A DNA stretch of 7,821 bases, taken from Acidobacteriaceae bacterium. Its GTDB lineage: Bacteria > Acidobacteriota > Terriglobia > Terriglobales > Acidobacteriaceae. Both the position numbers and the translations under genes were made by a program. A model generated the notes under the pieces. That model saw only the letters and a list, made by a program, of their open reading frames with translations. It ran no database searches and was not told where the DNA came from. The stretch is taken from the NCBI GenBank assembly GCA_003152795.1, contig PMBA01000209.1, forward strand, positions 2,127 to 9,947, written 5' to 3'. Positions within the stretch are counted from its first letter, which is position 1; every line of letters begins with the position of its first letter. Shown here one piece after another: positions 5,388-7,821 of this stretch.

Positions 5388-7151
5388 ATGCGCGCCGATT
5401 CGGTACTGTCCGCTCTGTTTCTATTGGCCGGCTGGGCCGCAACGCCCGCCATTTCCCAGGACGCCGCTGCTCACGAGTCGCGCAATTCGCATCCCGTAAT
5501 CACAGCCATATCCGTCGCTGAACGCGCCGACAGTATCGCCGTGGAAGTCACCTTCAGTAGTGAGCTGGTCAAAGCCGAGATAGCCACGCTCGAGCATCCC
5601 GACCGCTTGGTATTCGATTTTCCCGGATGTGAACTGGCTCACCCAGGTCAGCGCCAGCTGGTCAATCGCGGGTCCGTCCTGGCCGTGAGGACGGCCGCGT
5701 TCAGCCTTGCGCCACTCATCGCAAGAGTAGTCATCGACCTCAAATCGCCTCAGGATCACGAGGAGGTATATGCCGGCAACAAGCTCCTCATCAAACTCAA
5801 CTTAACGGGAGGTGATCGGCGTCCTGCTCCAGCAACCGCCGAAAGCAACCCAGCGGCCAGCAGCCCGCCACCAACTCCCAACCCAGATCGGGCCGCGCCG
5901 AAATCCGCGGTTGCCGCGCTCGCGAAGCCAACTACGCAGCCGCCATCGCTCGCTCCGCGCGCGGCAACCGTCCAGCTCTCCGCCTATACCCTTCTCGCCC
6001 AAGCCCGAGCTCTGACCATCTCCGAACTGGAGCCGTTGGAAAACAAGGCCCAAGCCGGCGACCTCCTGTCTGAGACCACCCTGGGCCTCGCCTACCATGC
6101 CGGAACATTGCTGAAAATGGACGATGCCGAAGCCCTGCGCCTGCTGCAGCACGCCGCCAATCATGGATTTGTCGCAGCCGAGGAAGCCATGGGCATCTTC
6201 GCGCAGTCGGGCTTCGGCATGGCGCCCGACAGAGCCCAGGCTGTTTCCTGGTACACCAGGGCGGCGCAACACGGATCGCGGGACGCGGCTACCAACCTGG
6301 CTCTGATGTACTCCACCGGAGATGGCACCCAAAAGGACTCCGCCAAGGCGGCCACGTGGTTCCACAGCGCCGCCGAAGCCGGCGACGCAACCGCCCAGTT
6401 GAATCTTGCCGCCTTGTACCACCGCGGCGAAGGTGTGCCGCAGGACGATGCCCAAGCCGTCCTCTGGCTGACCAAAGCCGCCGACCAGGGCTTGCTTCCC
6501 GCTATGCTCGAACTGGCAACCTGGGACCTGCGACCCGAACATGGCGGCAATGTCGATGCTGCCATCGTCTGGTACAAGAAAGCCGCCGACCAGGGCGACG
6601 CCCTGGCGCAGGCCGCACTGGGCGATATCTTCGTAGATCCAAAACTTGGCCGGCTCGACTATTCCCAAGCCGTCAACTGGTACCGAAAGGCGGCCGACCA
6701 GGGGCAACGCGGTGGCCAATTTGGCCTGGGAAGAAGATATTTACTCGGGCAAGGCGTTCCGCAGGACATGGAAGAAGCCCGGCGATGGCTGACTCCCGCC
6801 GCCAACCAGGGCCACCCCTTTGCCCAATTGCTGATCGCGAAGATGTTCGAGGCAGGTGACGGCGGCGCAGTCAATCTCGCCGCCGCCGCGAGATATTACG
6901 AACTCGCCGCGGATTATGGTGTCCCTGAGGCGCAATACCGCCTGGCACTCCTGCTCGCCTCCGATCGCAGCAATGGGACCAACCTGTTATCTGCCTACAA
7001 GTGGCTGGTGCTGGCCCAGGACTCGGTCAAGCAGAGCGCCACGACCGCGCAGGAACTTCGCAAATTGCTCACACCCGCTCAACTCTCCCAGGCCGAACGT
7101 GAGATTGCCGACTGGCGCACTGCACACTCTCCGCGCGATTCCACTCGCTAG
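5388..7151 (+). CDS. Exported AMIN-domain protein with nine Sel1 (TPR-like) repeats
   Basis: A 587-residue protein in three parts. A signal peptide (about 1-24, ending AISQ) leads into an AMIN domain (about 36-138, including DRLVFDFPG at 72-80 and ending KLLIKLNLT). A Pro/Ala-rich linker spans about 141-195. A run of roughly nine Sel1 repeats of 35-37 residues follows (about 224-547); their shared pattern is an Ala-rich helix, a G-x-G-V-P-Q-D-type turn and a W-Y-x-K-A-A-D-Q-G helix end, clearest at 333-368 and 440-475. The tail LTPAQLSQAE (561-570) is common at the end of Sel1 proteins. AMIN domains direct proteins to cell-wall or envelope structures (AmiC, PilQ), and Sel1 arrays are protein-binding solenoids. 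A periplasmic or wall-associated scaffold is therefore inferred; no catalytic domain is seen. The start has GGGAAAGAG just upstream. The gene lies 173 bases after the TonB_C gene and may be a separate unit. Binding partners cannot be named. Confidence 0.88.
   Translation: MRADSVLSALFLLAGWAATPAISQDAAAHESRNSHPVITAISVAERADSIAVEVTFSSELVKAEIATLEHPDRLVFDFPGCELAHPGQRQLVNRGSVLAVRTAAFSLAPLIARVVIDLKSPQDHEEVYAGNKLLIKLNLTGGDRRPAPATAESNPAASSPPPTPNPDRAAPKSAVAALAKPTTQPPSLAPRAATVQLSAYTLLAQARALTISELEPLENKAQAGDLLSETTLGLAYHAGTLLKMDDAEALRLLQHAANHGFVAAEEAMGIFAQSGFGMAPDRAQAVSWYTRAAQHGSRDAATNLALMYSTGDGTQKDSAKAATWFHSAAEAGDATAQLNLAALYHRGEGVPQDDAQAVLWLTKAADQGLLPAMLELATWDLRPEHGGNVDAAIVWYKKAADQGDALAQAALGDIFVDPKLGRLDYSQAVNWYRKAADQGQRGGQFGLGRRYLLGQGVPQDMEEARRWLTPAANQGHPFAQLLIAKMFEAGDGGAVNLAAAARYYELAADYGVPEAQYRLALLLASDRSNGTNLLSAYKWLVLAQDSVKQSATTAQELRKLLTPAQLSQAEREIADWRTAHSPRDSTR
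6474..6596 (+). repeat. DNA-level direct repeat within the Sel1 array
   Basis: The 18-mer AAAGCCGCCGACCAGGGC occurs at 6474-6491 and again at 6579-6596, exactly 105 bases (35 codons) apart. A near copy with two to three differences begins at 6686. All three encode the K-A-A-D-Q-G end of a Sel1 repeat in the same frame. Identity at the nucleotide level, including third positions, suggests that this part of the array arose by fairly recent internal duplication or is being homogenised. Confidence 0.6.
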
Positions 7152-7161
7152 CGTGCGCGCT

Positions 7162-7184
7162 GACCCGGACATATCCGCCGGGTC
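7162..7184. terminator. GC-rich hairpin between convergent genes; candidate bidirectional terminator
   Basis: GACCCGG (7162-7168) pairs with CCGGGTC (7178-7184) around a 9-nt loop. It fills most of the 37-base gap between the stop of the AMIN-Sel1 gene (7151) and the stop of the convergent 122-residue gene (7189). Position favours a shared terminator. The lack of a T-tract on either side leaves the mechanism uncertain. Confidence 0.4.
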
Positions 7185-7188
7185 CTGG

Positions 7189-7557
7189 TTACCGTTCCAC
7201 GCCCAACGCAGCCAGCGCATCTTCGAGGCTCTGCCGGTCGATCTGCAATTGCCGGCCTTGCGCCTGCATCCGGTCCAATTCGTCGAAAGCGCGGAATAGA
7301 CGCATCTTGACCGCGGCGTACTGCTCGGAATCGGACAGCGTCCGTCCGTGGGATGCGCCCCAGGCAGCGACAACCTGTTGCGGCAGCACAATGCTCACCG
7401 CGTAGGTCAACTTGCGGTCGGAGGAGACGTCGAAGATGTACTCATTGGCCTCGGACGGATCGGCCCCGCTGGCCATCGCCGGACGTTTCCCGACAAAATA
7501 GTACTGGTAAACGTAGCCTTGCGATCCGGCGTAAGTTTTCAGGCGACGGATGGTCAT
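7189..7557 (-). CDS. Conserved-looking small protein of unknown function
   Basis: A 122-residue soluble protein that I do not recognise as a named family. It has no signal peptide or membrane segment. The N-terminal half looks like a compact beta-rich fold (YVYQYYFVGKRPA at 15-27, then EYIFDVSSDRKLTYAVSIVL at 39-58). The C-terminal half looks helical (EQYAAVKMRLFRAFDEL at 78-94, then a Gln/Leu-rich helix up to ALAALGV). The ATG at 7557 was chosen because the upstream GTG (7617) would translate part of the 7577-7661 palindrome. No Shine-Dalgarno sequence is visible, so the start is uncertain. The gene follows the GalT-like gene on the same strand at a distance of 111 bases. The balanced composition and clear secondary-structure pattern support a real gene; no function is claimed. 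Confidence 0.65.
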   Translation of the reverse strand: MTIRRLKTYAGSQGYVYQYYFVGKRPAMASGADPSEANEYIFDVSSDRKLTYAVSIVLPQQVVAAWGASHGRTLSDSEQYAAVKMRLFRAFDELDRMQAQGRQLQIDRQSLEDALAALGVER

Positions 7558-7576
7558 GAAGTGGTCGTTGGTCTCT

Positions 7577-7661
7577 CGCTGGCTTCGAGCTACGGGCTTC
7601 GGACTACGAGCGAACACGAATCGCTTGCTCGAGGCTCGCGGCTCGAAGCCCGAAGCCAGCG
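7577..7661. repeat. Large imperfect palindrome (REP-like or stem-loop element)
   Basis: The outer arms CGCTGGCTTCG (7577-7587) and CGAAGCCAGCG (7651-7661) are perfectly complementary over 11 bases. Inside them GGGCTTCG (7594-7601) pairs with CGAAGCCC (7644-7651), leaving a 6-base bulge (7588-7593). A third small stem, AGCGA (7609-7613) with TCGCT (7621-7625), closes the tip. The element fills most of the 111-base gap between the GalT-like stop (7669) and the 122-residue gene start (7557). It has no T-tract. Repetitive extragenic palindromes have this form, but only one copy is in the window, so a repeat family is inferred. It could also end or protect the upstream mRNA. Confidence 0.55.
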
Positions 7662-7668
7662 GCTGCTT

Positions 7669-7821
7669 CTAGATCTTCGCGTCTCGCAGCCGCTTTACCG
7701 CCGTCTCCGAGGTGACGGGAGAATAGTAAATCTCCTTGAACGTGTATGACCTTGCCTTGGACTCGAGGATGGGCAGAATCTCGATGTGCCAGTGGTAATC
7801 TTCATCCAGAGTTTTCCAATA
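7669..7821 (-). CDS. Galactose-1-phosphate uridylyltransferase-like protein, C-terminal fragment
   Basis: The last 50 codons of a gene entering from the right edge on the minus strand, ending in TAG at 7671-7669. The translation contains DEDYHWHIEILPIL (residues 6-19 of the fragment), which resembles the conserved H-W-H-I-E-I-x-P segment near the C-terminus of GalT-type proteins, and it ends ETAVKRLRDAKI, matching their terminal helix. In E. coli GalT the corresponding H-x-H residues are metal ligands. The catalytic H-P-H motif lies outside the window. In the family the reaction moves UMP between UDP-glucose and galactose-1-phosphate (Leloir pathway). A related HIT-superfamily nucleotidyltransferase such as an ADP-glucose or Ap4A phosphorylase is an alternative, so no gene symbol is given. 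Confidence 0.75.
   Translation of the reverse strand, partial: YWKTLDEDYHWHIEILPILESKARSYTFKEIYYSPVTSETAVKRLRDAKI

Noticed and set aside
5802..6719. 305-residue minus-strand open frame with apparent repeats
   Set aside because: The repeats are the antisense image of the Sel1 array on the plus strand. No family motif is seen.
7348..7749. 133-residue plus-strand open frame at the right end
   Set aside because: It runs antisense through the 122-residue gene, across the palindrome and into the GalT-like gene, whose translations look more like real proteins.
1..7821. CRISPR array, insertion sequence or toxin-antitoxin pair
   Set aside because: No regularly spaced direct repeats, transposase-like protein, terminal inverted repeats around a gene, or small overlapping gene pair of toxin-antitoxin type was seen.

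Overview
The window most resembles a chromosomal segment of an Acidobacteriota-like bacterium. This is an inference from gene content: a very large Oar-like TonB-dependent receptor with an N-terminal carboxypeptidase-regulatory fold, a stand-alone TonB C-terminal domain protein, an AMIN-Sel1 envelope protein, and a hemX-hemA pair. Base composition is GC-rich throughout, and no gene stands out as recently transferred. No rRNA, tRNA, CRISPR array, transposase or phage gene was seen.

Layout. The left end (1-852, minus strand) holds the first 12 codons of hemA (glutamyl-tRNA reductase) and, overlapping it by an ATGA junction, a complete hemX/ccsA-family membrane protein gene. A 334-base divergent intergenic region (853-1186) follows. 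It contains a perfect TATAAT on the minus strand and a perfect TGTGA-N6-TCACA palindrome, placed as for an activator-dependent hemX-hemA promoter. On the plus strand come a 1231-residue TonB-dependent receptor (1187-4882), a 100-residue secreted TonB_C-domain protein (4912-5214) 29 bases later, and after a 173-base gap a 587-residue AMIN plus nine-repeat Sel1 protein (5388-7151). The right end is minus strand and convergent: an unrecognised 122-residue protein (7189-7557), a large imperfect palindrome (7577-7661), and the last 50 codons of a galactose-1-phosphate uridylyltransferase-like gene (7669-7821).

How the genes work together. hemX and hemA are the start of a tetrapyrrole (haem) biosynthesis operon running leftwards out of the window. 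The receptor and the TonB_C protein probably form one transcription unit devoted to outer-membrane uptake. The AMIN-Sel1 gene is another exported envelope protein, but it has its own leader region and may be a separate unit. The GalT-like gene and the small protein share orientation, but the palindrome between them may uncouple their expression. Nothing here is an obviously new multi-gene system. The points most worth a second look are the putative CRP/FNR-type control of hemX-hemA, the anchorless TonB_C protein beside its receptor, the AMIN-Sel1 fusion and the REP-like palindrome.
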